64,000 nt of DNA from Chromatiaceae bacterium (GCA_024235255.1 JACKMT010000002.1:186001-250000), one strand, 5' to 3'. Positions 36,639 through 47,770 are shown, counted from the stretch's first letter. The notes: a model not told the origin generated them from the sequence alone. Translations and numbers: made by a program.

Positions 36639-36830
36639 TCACTCTTTAAGCTGGTATATTGCGCCGCAATATGGACAGCTGGCGCGTTCGCCGCTTTTTT
36701 TTAGCGGAATAAAAACCCGCGGGTGAAGTTCCGCCGGATTCGCCCCAGCCTTTGGACAACTCAGGGGGAGCTGCTTACGGCTTACTTCGATCACTGCATC
36801 GGCCGGCTTGGTCGCTATCGCTTCTGTCAT
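36639..36830 (-). CDS. CHCC zinc-finger domain protein
   Basis: A 63-residue protein ending in the CHCC motif: LSCPKAGANPAELHPRVFIP then ASCPYCGAIYQL (Cys, His, Cys, Cys). The start at 36830 (MTEAIATKPADAV) is supported by GGAGAGAGAG directly upstream; a longer frame would overlap ilvE needlessly. Small CHCC proteins are found next to ilvE and LPS core genes in several gammaproteobacteria; their bacterial role is unclear, although the fold is shared with the NDUFS6/Complex I zinc subunit. Confidence 0.85.
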   Translation of the reverse strand: MTEAIATKPADAVIEVSRKQLPLSCPKAGANPAELHPRVFIPLKKSGERASCPYCGAIYQLKE

Positions 36831-36844
36831 CTCTCTCTCCGTAT

Positions 36845-37771
36845 TCAAACGTAGGTCAACCATTCCGGGTGCTCTTTACGGCGTCCCTGGACCTGGTTGA
36901 AATAGAGTGTTTGCAGTCTCTCAGTGATCGGGCCGCGGGTACCTTTGCCTATGGTGCGGTTATCCAGCTCACGGATCGGCGTCACTTCCGCTGCGGAGCC
37001 GGTGAAGAACGCCTCATCCGCAATATAGATCTCATCGCGCGTGATCCGTTTCTCCACCACATCGATCCCCAGCTCCTCCTTAGCCAGCGTCATGATGGTC
37101 TTGCGCGTAATACCGTCCAGTGCCGAGGTGAGATCCGGAGTATAGACGGCGCCATCACGGACGATGAAGATATTCTCGCCCGAGCCCTCCATCACATACC
37201 CATTGGTATCCAGCAACAGCGCTTCATCGTAGCCGTTAATCAGCGCCTCCTGCAGCGCCAGCATGGAGTTGGTGTAGTTGCCGGTAGACTTGGCACGGCA
37301 CATGGTGACATTGACATGATGGCGGGTAAACGAGGAGGTGCGGATGCGGATACCCCGCTTCAGGTTCTCTTCGCCCAGATAGGCGCCCCACTCCCAGGTG
37401 GCTATCGCGGTATGCACTTTCAGATTGTCCGCCCGCAGGCCCATCCCTTCGGAGCCGAGGAAACAGAACGGCCGAATATAGGCCGATGATAGATTATTGA
37501 TCCGCACCGCCTCCACCTGAGCCGCATTCAGCGTAGCGGCATCGAAGGGCACTTTCATCCCCAGTATGTGAGCCGAATCCAGCAGTCTGCGGGTATGATC
37601 CTCAAGCCGGAAAATTGCCGGACCCCGCTCGGTTGCGTAAGCACGCACCCCTTCGATCACGCCCATGCCGTAATGCAGCGTATGCGTCAGCACGTGAATC
37701 TTCGCTTCGCGCCAGGGCACCATTTCACCGTCAAGCCAGATCCACCCATCACGATCTGCGAAATTCGACAT
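36845..37771 (-). CDS. ilvE: Branched-chain amino acid aminotransferase
   Basis: A 308-residue class IV PLP aminotransferase. The catalytic lysine is in CRAKSTGNYTNSMLALQEA; the conserved YGMGVIEGVRAYATE and GSGENIFIVRDG segments are present. It performs the last step in Leu, Ile and Val synthesis. The start is backed by a GGAGAAGAGAG ribosome-binding site. It lies between glnE and the CHCC gene, the gene order seen beside LPS core loci in Pseudomonas. Confidence 0.95.
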   Translation of the reverse strand: MSNFADRDGWIWLDGEMVPWREAKIHVLTHTLHYGMGVIEGVRAYATERGPAIFRLEDHTRRLLDSAHILGMKVPFDAATLNAAQVEAVRINNLSSAYIRPFCFLGSEGMGLRADNLKVHTAIATWEWGAYLGEENLKRGIRIRTSSFTRHHVNVTMCRAKSTGNYTNSMLALQEALINGYDEALLLDTNGYVMEGSGENIFIVRDGAVYTPDLTSALDGITRKTIMTLAKEELGIDVVEKRITRDEIYIADEAFFTGSAAEVTPIRELDNRTIGKGTRGPITERLQTLYFNQVQGRRKEHPEWLTYV

Positions 37772-37892
37772 CTCTCTTCTCCAAACGCTAGCAGCACCGG
37801 CCCAAAGGGGCGGTCAAATAATCAAACGAGCACCCGGCTGGTATTCTAACCGTCCAGTGCGCGTGCTCAACTAAATTTTCTTTGCCTGTCAA

Positions 37893-40754
37893 CTATGTCC
37901 CGCCGGCAAGCATTACCGCCTGCCACTGCTGCCTGACCAGGCTTCGCTCCTCCAGCAGTTCCTCTTCGCCGATCAAACCGGGCAATTCACCCAGCGCATT
38001 GCGGTGGAATACAGCACGCAGGTTCCGGTAAGCATCCGACAGCCGCTGCGCGATATCTTTCTCCAGCAGCCGGTGTACGGAGAGTGACTCCAGCAGGCGT
38101 ATATTGTCCGTCCACTGCAACAGATCGGGATGCTTGAACGCCCAGCGAAGGACTAAATATTGAACCACAAATTCGATATCGGCGATACCGCCCACTCCCT
38201 GTTTGATATCAAATCCGCGGCTGCCGCTCTTATCCAGTGAATTACGCATCTTCTCACGCATCTCGCAAACTTCGCTGCGCAGCTTATCCGGATCCCGCTC
38301 ACGCGCCAGAACTTCCTGTCTGATACGCCGAAAAGCGCCTCCCACCTGCGGGTCTCCGGCCACGAATCGCGCGCGCAGCAGCGCCTGATGCTCCCATGTC
38401 CATGCATCCTCTTTCTGATACCGCTCGAAGGCATCGAGGGAGCTTACCAGCATCCCCGAATTGCCGTTGGGGCGCAGTCGCATGTCGATTTCGTAAAGCA
38501 GGCCGGACGCAGTGCGCGTAGTAAGCATATGGATCATGCGTTGCCCTAGCCTGACATAAAAAACGTCGTTCGAAACCGAACGATCTCCGGCGGTAATGGC
38601 GCTGGCTTTTTTACTACTGTGCAAAAATACCAGATCCAGATCGGAACCGTAGCCAAGCTCTATCCCCCCCAGTTTACCGTAGCCGATAACGGCAAACCCC
38701 TTTTCATCCTCCGCGACACCCTCCGGAAACCCGTGTTTTTCGGTCAGGTCGAGCCAGGTAAATTCCAGTACTTTTTGCAGCAGAGTCTCCGCAATATCCG
38801 TCAGATAATCACTTACCACCATAAGTGGAATAATGCCCGTGATATCAGCTGCGGCAACGCGCAGCTTGTTGCTGTTGGCAAACTGGCGCATCCGGTCCAA
38901 CTGCTGCTCCCGGTCATCCGGATCAACCGCCGACAACAGCGTATCCAGCTCTGCCCTGAGATCTTCGCTGTTCAAAGGCGAATAGAGTCGGCGTGGATCC
39001 AGCATCTCATCCAGCAGCAGCGGGAACTGGGTAATCCGCTGGGCAATCCACGGGCTGATCGCGGCAAGCCGCACCAGCTGTGACAGTGCAATCGGGCTCT
39101 CCACCAGCAGCGCCAGGTAGGCGGTCCTTTTGGTGATCGCCTCCAATAGTCTCAGCAGCCGTTCCAGCGTAACATTCGAGGCCGGCACGGCGCTGACCGC
39201 CGCCAGCAGCATCGGCATCAGCTGTTCCATCCGCTCCCCCCCGCGAATGCCCAACTCCCGGAACGCGTGAGAACTGCGGAACTGTTCCAGCCGGGTAAGC
39301 GCGTCGCTACCATCCTTAAAGCCCGCCTGTTCCAGAAACTCGATCGCCTGGTCGCCCTCGACCTGGCACTCCCAGACCGCCTGCAGGCGCTGATCGCCCG
39401 GTTTCTCCTCTGTTTGGGGGGAGGCAAAAACCTTGTCAAAACTCTCCTGCACCCGTCGCCGGTGCTGCTCCAGCTGCTGGAAAAAAGCACCCCAGTCGTT
39501 GAAATTCATGGCACGAGCCAGCCGAAGTCGGCCCAGATCATCGTCCGGCAGCAGGTGGGTCTGGCGATCCTGCCAAGCCTGCAGGCGGTTCTCTGTCAGT
39601 CGCAAAAATTGATAGGCGCGCGTTAGCTCCCGGACATCGAATCCGGGAAGCAGTTTGCGCTGAGCCAGTAAATCTAGCACCGGCAATATCGGCCGGATCT
39701 GCAGTTCGGGATCGTGCCCTCCGCGTATCAACTGATAAGCCTGACCGATAAACTCTATCTCTCTGATGCCCCCGGGACCCAGCTTAATATTGTCGGCAAT
39801 ACCCTTGCGCATCAGCTCCCGGCCAATCAACTGCTTCATTCTGCGGATCGACGCGAAGGCGCCAAAATCGAGGTAACGACGATAAACGAAGGGCCGCAGC
39901 ATCGCCATCAACTGCGCACCTGCGTCAGCTTCGCCGGAGATCACACGCGCCTTGATCATCGCGTAGCGTTCCCAGCCACGAGCGTGGGTAGCGTAGTAAT
40001 CCTCCATCGCATCGAAGCAGATAGCCAGCGGTCCGGCCTCGCCAAACGGACGCAGCCGGGCATCGACCCGGAACACAAAGCCGTCCGCAGTCTGGACACT
40101 CAATGCCTTTATCAGCTGCTGGCAGAGCCGGACGAAGAACTGTTCATTGGAAAGATGACGCGCCCCCACAACCTCGCCCTGTTCCGGGTAGGTGAAGATA
40201 AGATCGATGTCCGACGAGAGGTTGAGCTCGCGCGCACCCAGCTTGCCCATACCGAGCACCAGCAAAAACTGCTGTCTCCCAGACTGGCCGCGCGGGATAC
40301 CGCGTGCGTTCACCGCCCAGTTGTAGAGCAGATCCAGTGTCTGCCGTACGACCGCATCCGCCAGTGCGGAGAGCTCCTCCAGCGTCTCATCCAGAGTGGC
40401 GGAACGAGCCAGATCCCGCCAGATGATGCGCACCATCTCCCGGCGGCGCAGCTGCCGCAGCCGCTGATGCAGATCGGCCTCAAGCGACACCCCCGCCAAC
40501 TTGAGCCGGAGGCGCGAATCCATCTCACCAATCGGATAGCTCCGCTGTAGATCCCCGCTCTTTACCAGTTCCTGTAGCAGTTCCGGGTAGCGTATGCAGC
40601 TCTGGGCAACGTAATCGCTGCCCTCCCAGACGTGTTCAATCTCCTTTGACAAAGCGTCATCCGGTTCCAGCAGCAGGCCCTGATCAGCGGCGGCGCGCAG
40701 CCATGCCTGCCAGCGGTTCCTATGCTCCTCCCGTAATTGCTCCGTTAAATCCAT
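37893..40754 (-). CDS. glnE: Bifunctional glutamine synthetase adenylyltransferase/deadenylase
   Basis: A 953-residue protein with two nucleotidyltransferase domains: the first with LNLSSDIDLIFTYPEQG near residue 180, the second with LGYGSDLDLVFLH in the C-terminal half, each followed by its GlnD-like helical domain. It adds AMP to, or removes AMP from, glutamine synthetase under control of PII, and is full length for the family. It is the first gene of a minus-strand glnE-ilvE-CHCC group. Confidence 0.96.
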   Translation of the reverse strand: MDLTEQLREEHRNRWQAWLRAAADQGLLLEPDDALSKEIEHVWEGSDYVAQSCIRYPELLQELVKSGDLQRSYPIGEMDSRLRLKLAGVSLEADLHQRLRQLRRREMVRIIWRDLARSATLDETLEELSALADAVVRQTLDLLYNWAVNARGIPRGQSGRQQFLLVLGMGKLGARELNLSSDIDLIFTYPEQGEVVGARHLSNEQFFVRLCQQLIKALSVQTADGFVFRVDARLRPFGEAGPLAICFDAMEDYYATHARGWERYAMIKARVISGEADAGAQLMAMLRPFVYRRYLDFGAFASIRRMKQLIGRELMRKGIADNIKLGPGGIREIEFIGQAYQLIRGGHDPELQIRPILPVLDLLAQRKLLPGFDVRELTRAYQFLRLTENRLQAWQDRQTHLLPDDDLGRLRLARAMNFNDWGAFFQQLEQHRRRVQESFDKVFASPQTEEKPGDQRLQAVWECQVEGDQAIEFLEQAGFKDGSDALTRLEQFRSSHAFRELGIRGGERMEQLMPMLLAAVSAVPASNVTLERLLRLLEAITKRTAYLALLVESPIALSQLVRLAAISPWIAQRITQFPLLLDEMLDPRRLYSPLNSEDLRAELDTLLSAVDPDDREQQLDRMRQFANSNKLRVAAADITGIIPLMVVSDYLTDIAETLLQKVLEFTWLDLTEKHGFPEGVAEDEKGFAVIGYGKLGGIELGYGSDLDLVFLHSSKKASAITAGDRSVSNDVFYVRLGQRMIHMLTTRTASGLLYEIDMRLRPNGNSGMLVSSLDAFERYQKEDAWTWEHQALLRARFVAGDPQVGGAFRRIRQEVLARERDPDKLRSEVCEMREKMRNSLDKSGSRGFDIKQGVGGIADIEFVVQYLVLRWAFKHPDLLQWTDNIRLLESLSVHRLLEKDIAQRLSDAYRNLRAVFHRNALGELPGLIGEEELLEERSLVRQQWQAVMLAGGT

Positions 40755-40872
40755 GCTGTTTAAAATTCCGGTTGTTTGAGATCGTCAGAGACTGCCTAGG
40801 TTAACGCATACATCGGATGATACTACAGACAGCTGGCTGCGAAATGGCGCAAGATTGACCGCCACGGCCATA

Positions 40873-40899
40873 AAAAAGCCCCGCCGGGGCGGGGCTTTT
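40873..40899 (-). terminator. Intrinsic terminator of groESL
   Basis: On the minus strand AAAAGCCCCG, a six-base loop and CGGGGCTTTTTT form a 10-bp G+C-rich stem followed by a U-run, 29 bp after the groEL stop. Because the arms end in A and T runs it could also stop plus-strand transcription, but no plus-strand gene needs it. Confidence 0.9.
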
Positions 40900-40927
40900 C
40901 TGGGTCCGACTGGTACCCGAACAGCAG

Positions 40928-42580
<1,653 letters not shown>

Positions 42581-42632
42581 ATTTATCTGTTCCTTACGAA
42601 TTCAGTTGTGATAAGGGTGTTGAAAAGGGAGT

Positions 42633-42923
42633 TCAGCCCTCGACGACGCCCATGATGTCGTCTTCACGCATCACCAGCAGCTCTTGATCGCCGATCTTCA
42701 CTTCAGTGCCGGAGTATTTCCCGAACAGCACGCGGTCGCCGACCTTGACATCCAGCGGGCGCGATTCGCCGCTATCCAGAACTTTGCCGTTGCCGACAGC
42801 CACCACTTCGCCCTGCACAGGCTTCTCAGTAGCGCTATCAGGCAGAACTATGCCACCAGCGCTGGTGCGCTCTTCTTCCATACGACGAATGACCACACGA
42901 TCTTGCAGCGGACGAATATTCAT
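42633..42923 (-). CDS. groES: Co-chaperonin GroES
   Basis: A 96-residue co-chaperonin: MNIRPLQDRVVIRRMEEERT, mobile loop SAGGIVLPDSA and the end DIMGVVEG. It caps the GroEL ring. It has a good ribosome-binding site (AGGAGAG), and its mRNA leader carries a CIRCE element. Confidence 0.98.
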   Translation of the reverse strand: MNIRPLQDRVVIRRMEEERTSAGGIVLPDSATEKPVQGEVVAVGNGKVLDSGESRPLDVKVGDRVLFGKYSGTEVKIGDQELLVMREDDIMGVVEG

Positions 42924-42990
42924 CTACCGGTCTCTCCTGATTTAACGAGTTAATAATTCGAACTATTAAAGATTCCCGAAGATGCTTTTA

Positions 42991-43017
42991 TTAGCACTCA
43001 TCCGGACTGAGTGCCAA
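42991..43017. promoter_or_regulatory. CIRCE operator (HrcA binding site) of groESL
   Basis: TTAGCACTC, nine bases, GAGTGCCAA: a match to the CIRCE inverted repeat TTAGCACTC-N9-GAGTGCTAA with one mismatch in the right arm. It lies 68 bp upstream of the groES ATG, just downstream of the -10 box, where HrcA would block transcription until heat stress. It implies an hrcA gene elsewhere in the genome. Confidence 0.93.
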
Positions 43018-43044
43018 TATTAGGGCCGCTTTTGCGATAGTCAA
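43017..43044 (-). promoter_or_regulatory. groES: Sigma-70-type promoter of groESL
   Basis: On the minus strand TTGACT (43039-43044) and TAATAT (43017-43022) are separated by 16 bp, close to the sigma-70 consensus. The -10 box abuts the CIRCE repeat, so the transcript start falls inside the operator. I saw no clear sigma-32 box. Confidence 0.75.
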
Positions 43045-43122
43045 GGGCGAAGGGGGAAATTTCCCAAAAAAATGGCTGTGGCAGATACCATAACCAGTAA
43101 GAGCGATAATCCAGCACCGCTT

Positions 43123-44142
43123 TCAGAGCAGGTGGTCGTTGTAGCGCTCCATCAGATAACAGAGACAGTCCTGGCGCACCACCCTGAGATCCCGGGTAAG
43201 CATCGAGGGCATAACCGGCACCCGCAGCTTCAACGCCTCATCTTCCACAGAAAAGTAGCGATGCGTGACATCACTGCCCTGTTCATTAATCACCTCCAGC
43301 CCGATGTCGTTCCCGGGTTTTATCCAGCCTATCCGGGTCCCGCTGGCCAATTCCCGGAAATTGAGGTACTCCAGATCATCCTCAAAGCGAATATCCACAC
43401 TCTCCCCGCCGAACCCGAAGGTCGTATCCGCACGCACCTTGACCGTAGCAACCGTATGGAAGAGATCGATATCGCGCGGAGATAGCGGATGCTCCGGGTG
43501 CTCTGCCAGGTGCAGGCAGGCATTCAGATAGTCCCGGGCGTGCTCGACACCGTTGAGCTGACCGGGCTTGCCGCACTCCAGCGTCACAGCCGGACAGATT
43601 TTTGCCATCGCCAGCGACTGCACGCCGCAGGGGCGGATAAAATAGACCACCGTGCGCCCGAACATGGTCGCCAGATGCAGGAAGCGGTTATCGATGATAT
43701 TGACGCAGGCGTAATGCGGATTTATTCCGGTATTGTTGTGAACATCGATACTGGCAAACACCTCACGTGCCCGCATCGTCTCCATCACGTAACGCATCAG
43801 CAGATGTTCCGGCGTACCCCGGTCCTCGCAGCCCGGCCAGACCCGGTTGTAATCGGGCTGCCCGTCAAGTCGGCGCAGTCCAACCGCCGCAGCGGAAACG
43901 TTGCCGATAAACAGGCTCAGTGAACGCGGTAGTTCCTCCTCCCCCGAAGCATAGGGACGCAGCAATGTGCGCACCGCCTCCCAACCGGTCGTTTCGTTAC
44001 CATGCATGAGCACCGAAACCAGCAGCGGCGCCCGACGACGCCCCTCGAGATGAATCAATGTCGGCCCCCCCAAAGCAGCCTGCAGCTGGGTAGCCTTAAG
44101 ATCAAGCAAGCCGGGCGGAATTTGATCGAGCTCTTGTAACAT
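43123..44142 (-). CDS. M14-family zinc carboxypeptidase (succinylglutamate desuccinylase/aspartoacylase-like)
   Basis: A 339-residue protein with zinc ligands in SVLMHGNETTGWEAV (His and Glu near residues 47-50) and a third ligand in ASIDVHNNTGINPH; TLECGKPGQ supplies the likely catalytic Glu. The AstE/AspA group cleaves an acyl or glutamyl amide from an amino acid or small peptide. It lies 55 bp downstream of the GCS2-type ligase and could cleave the product of that ligase; this is inference. Confidence 0.85.
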   Translation of the reverse strand: MLQELDQIPPGLLDLKATQLQAALGGPTLIHLEGRRRAPLLVSVLMHGNETTGWEAVRTLLRPYASGEEELPRSLSLFIGNVSAAAVGLRRLDGQPDYNRVWPGCEDRGTPEHLLMRYVMETMRAREVFASIDVHNNTGINPHYACVNIIDNRFLHLATMFGRTVVYFIRPCGVQSLAMAKICPAVTLECGKPGQLNGVEHARDYLNACLHLAEHPEHPLSPRDIDLFHTVATVKVRADTTFGFGGESVDIRFEDDLEYLNFRELASGTRIGWIKPGNDIGLEVINEQGSDVTHRYFSVEDEALKLRVPVMPSMLTRDLRVVRQDCLCYLMERYNDHLL

Positions 44143-44197
44143 CTGATGCGCTGTTTATGAGGAGTTCAGAAAAAGTTAACTATTGGAGCAATGCGGA

Positions 44198-45613
44198 TTA
44201 TACCGTCCATTCGTGCACGGGGCGCAGTGTTTCCTGGCGTTCAAGATAAGACTCTGTCAACCCGGCCATATCCAGACCGTGGCGCCGCACCCAGGCACGC
44301 TGCCAGGACGCACCGTTTTGCCCGCTACTCACCCTTTCCGCGATGATTCCCAGCCAATGTTGTGATTCCTGCGGGTCGATCCCAAGGTTATCGAGACCTG
44401 TTTTGGCCAGTCCAAGGCACTCCTGTTGAATCAGCTCACGCAAACCACCCCTTCGCCCATCCAGCCAGTGGATATCGGCCTCCAGCCCATGGCGGGCGGC
44501 TTGATAAAAATTCTCTCTCGCCAAGGGATAAGGCAGACGCTTCTCCGGGACAGGGGACTGGTTGGCCAAGGTATGCACCAACCCGACGAAGAAGGCTGCA
44601 TTGGCAATCGCATCCGCTACAGTTGGGCCTGCCGGCACCACACGGTGCTCAATTCGGATATGCGGCCTGCCCTGCCGGTCGAAGCCGATCAATGGCCGGT
44701 TCCAACGCCAAATCGTTCCATTGTGCAGGCGCAGGTGGGGTAACTGCTCCTCGCTACCATCCATCAGCTGCGGCAGCAACACCGGGTAGCATTCTAAATT
44801 GGTGGCAAAGCAGTCGAATATCTCTTCTATATATCTGGTTCCCAGGGTTACCCGCTTGGCGCGCTCACCGCCGATCACCGGAACCGCCTGTTCGAATAGC
44901 GGAATACGGGTCTCTTCCCAAAGCTCAGCACCAAACAGATAAGGGGAGTTGGCGCTGACGGCAACCATCGCCGCTGACACCAGCTTGGCAGCATTGTAAA
45001 ACCGGCCCGCTTGGTCCGGGTCAACTTTAAGATGAATCTGAAATGAAGTGGTGGCCGATTCCAGCATCACGTCTTTATGAGAGAAATGGAGGCGATCGCG
45101 GCCGCTGATATCGATCTGAACCGGCGAACCGCCGCGCAGCAAGTTCAGTTGTTCGTCCAGTGCAAGATAACGCAGCATCGAGGACATATTGCCGGGATTG
45201 AGGTCGCTCTCCGCCACCGTCGGCAAAATACCGATCATTGCCAGGCGGGCGTTCGATTCGCCGGCCAGTTGATTACACCGTTTCCAGGTGCGCTCCAACT
45301 CCTCTGCCAACCGACTGAGCGCAGCGCCGGTCAGGCGTTGCGGGGTACCGTTAAACTCCAGGTTGAACCTGGCCAGTTCGGGAACGACCAGCGGATCATT
45401 CAGGCGCTCCAACACTGACTGGTTAATCGGTGCCGGATGCGCCTGCTCGTCGACCAGCCAGGCCTCCAGTTCAAATCCGATAAAATGCTCACCGACGGAA
45501 AAAAAACCATCCTCGAACCACTGCTTAAGCAACAGCGTCTCCCGCCGCAAACGCTGCCGGAAAGCATCGAAATCAGCTGCCTGAAAATGGCTGTCGGCGA
45601 TCTCCTGTCCCAT
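44198..45613 (-). CDS. GCS2-type glutamate-cysteine ligase family protein
   Basis: A carboxylate-amine ligase of about 471 residues. The core is seen in FIGFELEAWLVDEQ, ARFNLEFNGTPQRL and SATTSFQIHLKVDPDQAGRF, with several metal-binding glutamates and histidines of the glutamine-synthetase-like fold. The family includes gamma-glutamylcysteine synthetases and YbdK-type ligases, so glutathione synthesis is possible but not certain. I chose the ATG at 45613, preceded closely by AGGGGAG; an in-frame GTG at 45634 would overlap murU by 8 bp. Confidence 0.8.
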   Translation of the reverse strand: MGQEIADSHFQAADFDAFRQRLRRETLLLKQWFEDGFFSVGEHFIGFELEAWLVDEQAHPAPINQSVLERLNDPLVVPELARFNLEFNGTPQRLTGAALSRLAEELERTWKRCNQLAGESNARLAMIGILPTVAESDLNPGNMSSMLRYLALDEQLNLLRGGSPVQIDISGRDRLHFSHKDVMLESATTSFQIHLKVDPDQAGRFYNAAKLVSAAMVAVSANSPYLFGAELWEETRIPLFEQAVPVIGGERAKRVTLGTRYIEEIFDCFATNLECYPVLLPQLMDGSEEQLPHLRLHNGTIWRWNRPLIGFDRQGRPHIRIEHRVVPAGPTVADAIANAAFFVGLVHTLANQSPVPEKRLPYPLARENFYQAARHGLEADIHWLDGRRGGLRELIQQECLGLAKTGLDNLGIDPQESQHWLGIIAERVSSGQNGASWQRAWVRRHGLDMAGLTESYLERQETLRPVHEWTV

Positions 45614-45626
45614 GCACTCCCCTAAT

Positions 45627-46313
45627 TCAACCACCCATAAGCAATCCGTTCAGCGCTTGCAGCCGTTCTGGCGTTCCCACATCAACCCATTTCCCAGAAT
45701 AAAATTCGCCGCTTACATGCGCTTTCGCCATAGCGCCTCTTAACAACGGCCCCAACGGGAATGAGCCGCCGCTGCAGTTTGCGAACAGCGCCTGCCGGTA
45801 AATACCGATGCCGCTGAAAGTTAACCTCGCTTCCCCGGTTTCGGATACCCGCCCATCGATCAACTGAAAGTCGCCTGTAGGATGGTGCACGGGATTTTTC
45901 ACCAGCACCAGGTGCGCCAGACTATTATGCGGGCATTCGATGCCAGCATAGTCGAAATCTGTCCAGATATCGCCGTTTAATACAAGAAAGGGCTTTTCAC
46001 CGAGCAATGACATCGCATGATAGATACCGCCTCCCGTTTCCAGCGCACCGGCCGACTCCGGCGAATAAATGATCGAAAGACCCCAGCGACTGCCGTCGCC
46101 CAAGGCATCCTGCAGCATCTGCCCGAGATGAGAGTGATTGATTACCACGCGTCGAAATCCGGCGCGTGACAGTGCGTCAAGATGGTAATGGATAAGCGGT
46201 CTGCCGCCTGCTTCCAGCAGCGGCTTTGGAACATGATCCGTCAGCGGTCGCATACGTCTGCCCCGACCAGCCGCCAGGATCATTGCTACTGCAGGTTTGT
46301 TCCCGGCGCCCAT
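45627..46313 (-). CDS. murU: MurU, N-acetylmuramate alpha-1-phosphate uridylyltransferase
   Basis: A 228-residue nucleotidyltransferase with AMILAAGRGRRMRPLTDHVP at the N-terminus, the uridine-binding PKPLLEAGGRPLIHYHLDAL segment and the metal aspartate in LVLNGDIWTDFDY. MurU makes UDP-MurNAc from recycled MurNAc-1-phosphate, bypassing fosfomycin-sensitive MurA. Its usual partner AmgK (kinase) is not adjacent here. A glucose-1-phosphate-type pyrophosphorylase is the alternative, but length and motif spacing favour MurU. It starts 18 bp after the rho stop. Confidence 0.82.
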   Translation of the reverse strand: MGAGNKPAVAMILAAGRGRRMRPLTDHVPKPLLEAGGRPLIHYHLDALSRAGFRRVVINHSHLGQMLQDALGDGSRWGLSIIYSPESAGALETGGGIYHAMSLLGEKPFLVLNGDIWTDFDYAGIECPHNSLAHLVLVKNPVHHPTGDFQLIDGRVSETGEARLTFSGIGIYRQALFANCSGGSFPLGPLLRGAMAKAHVSGEFYSGKWVDVGTPERLQALNGLLMGG

Positions 46314-46331
46314 AGGCTACAGCTTATCCGG

Positions 46332-47588
46332 TCAGCGTTTCATGGAATCGAAAAACTCTTTGTTGGTTTTTGTAGTTTTGAGCTTATCGTAGAGAAACTC
46401 CATGGCCGCCAACTCATCCATCGGATGCAGGATTTTTCTGAGAATCCACATCTTCTGCAGCTCTGCAGGATCCATCAACAGGTCTTCGCGACGGGTGCCT
46501 GAGCGGTTGATATTAATGGCCGGAAATATGCGCTTCTCCGCAATGCGCCGATCCAGATGAATCTCCATGTTACCGGTGCCTTTGAACTCCTCGTAGATCA
46601 CATCGTCCATGCGCGATCCGGTCTCCACCAATGCGGTGGCAATGATCGTCAGGCTGCCCCCCTCCTCGACGTTGCGCGCAGCGCCGAAAAAACGCTTCGG
46701 CCGGTGCAGCGCATTGGCGTCCACGCCACCGGTCAACACCTTGCCGGACGAAGGGATGACCGTGTTGTAGGCGCGCGCCAACCGGGTAATCGAATCAAGC
46801 AGAATCACTACATCCAGCTTATGTTCGACCAGCCGCTTGGCCTTTTCAATCACCATCTCCGCCACCTGTACATGACGCGCCGCCGGTTCGTCGAAAGTGG
46901 ATGAGATCACCTCGCCCCGGACCGAGCGCTTCATCTCCGTCACCTCTTCCGGCCGCTCGTCGATTAGCAGCACAATCAGGTAACTCTCGGGATGATTAAG
47001 GCCGATAGACTGGGCAATATTCTGCATCAACATGGTCTTGCCGGCTTTGGGCGGCGATACGATAAGGCCGCGCTGCCCCTTGCCGATCGGTGCGCACAAT
47101 TCTATTGTGCGTGCGGTGATGTCCTCGGTACTGCCGTTACCCACCTCCAGCGTAAATTTTTGGTTTGCAAACAGCGGGGTAAAGTTTTCAAACAGGATTT
47201 TGCTCTTGGCGTCCTCCGGTTTGTCAAAATTGATTTCCGCGACTTTCAGCAGCGCAAAATAGCGCTCGCTCTCCTTTGGCGGCCTGATCTTACCGGATAT
47301 GGTGTCGCCGGTACGCAGACTGAACCTGCGAATCTGGCTTGGCGATACATAGATATCGTCGGGACCCGCAAGATAGGAGCTATCCGCAGCACGTAGGAAA
47401 CCAAAACCGTCCTGAAGTATCTCCAACACCCCGTCGCCGTAGATGTCCTCGCCCTGCTTGGCGTGCGATTTCAAAATGGCGAAGATAAGATCCTGTTTGC
47501 GCGATCTTGCCATGCCTTCGATTTGCATGGTCCTGGCAAGTTCTACCAGTTCAGTGACCGGCATTTTTTTCAGTTCTGTGAGGTTCAT
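46332..47588 (-). CDS. rho: Transcription termination factor Rho
   Basis: A 418-residue RecA-type helicase. The N-terminal RNA-binding domain starts MNLTELKKMPVTELVELART and has the cold-shock-like region DGFGFLR; the ATPase has Walker A SPPKAGKTMLMQNIA and Walker B DVVILLDSITRLARA. It forms the hexameric ring that ends transcription. The trxA-rho order is that of E. coli. A 182-bp leader separates trxA and rho; on the minus strand it holds a repeat AAGTGCA/TGCACTT (about 47725-47760), possibly a regulatory hairpin. Confidence 0.97.
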   Translation of the reverse strand: MNLTELKKMPVTELVELARTMQIEGMARSRKQDLIFAILKSHAKQGEDIYGDGVLEILQDGFGFLRAADSSYLAGPDDIYVSPSQIRRFSLRTGDTISGKIRPPKESERYFALLKVAEINFDKPEDAKSKILFENFTPLFANQKFTLEVGNGSTEDITARTIELCAPIGKGQRGLIVSPPKAGKTMLMQNIAQSIGLNHPESYLIVLLIDERPEEVTEMKRSVRGEVISSTFDEPAARHVQVAEMVIEKAKRLVEHKLDVVILLDSITRLARAYNTVIPSSGKVLTGGVDANALHRPKRFFGAARNVEEGGSLTIIATALVETGSRMDDVIYEEFKGTGNMEIHLDRRIAEKRIFPAININRSGTRREDLLMDPAELQKMWILRKILHPMDELAAMEFLYDKLKTTKTNKEFFDSMKR

Positions 47589-47770
47589 GAGCTTGTTTCG
47601 TTTAAAAAAGGGGTTTAGAACAGGCAGGGAGTGCCCGTTGGAGTGGGTATTGGGTTAATGAAGATGGTAAATTTCTAGGAAACGCTCTGCTGATGCTCTA
47701 ATTTTTCAGTTACAGCGTACGGACAAGTGCATTCCGGCCGTTTCCTGGACAGCTGCACTTGTATAACAGC

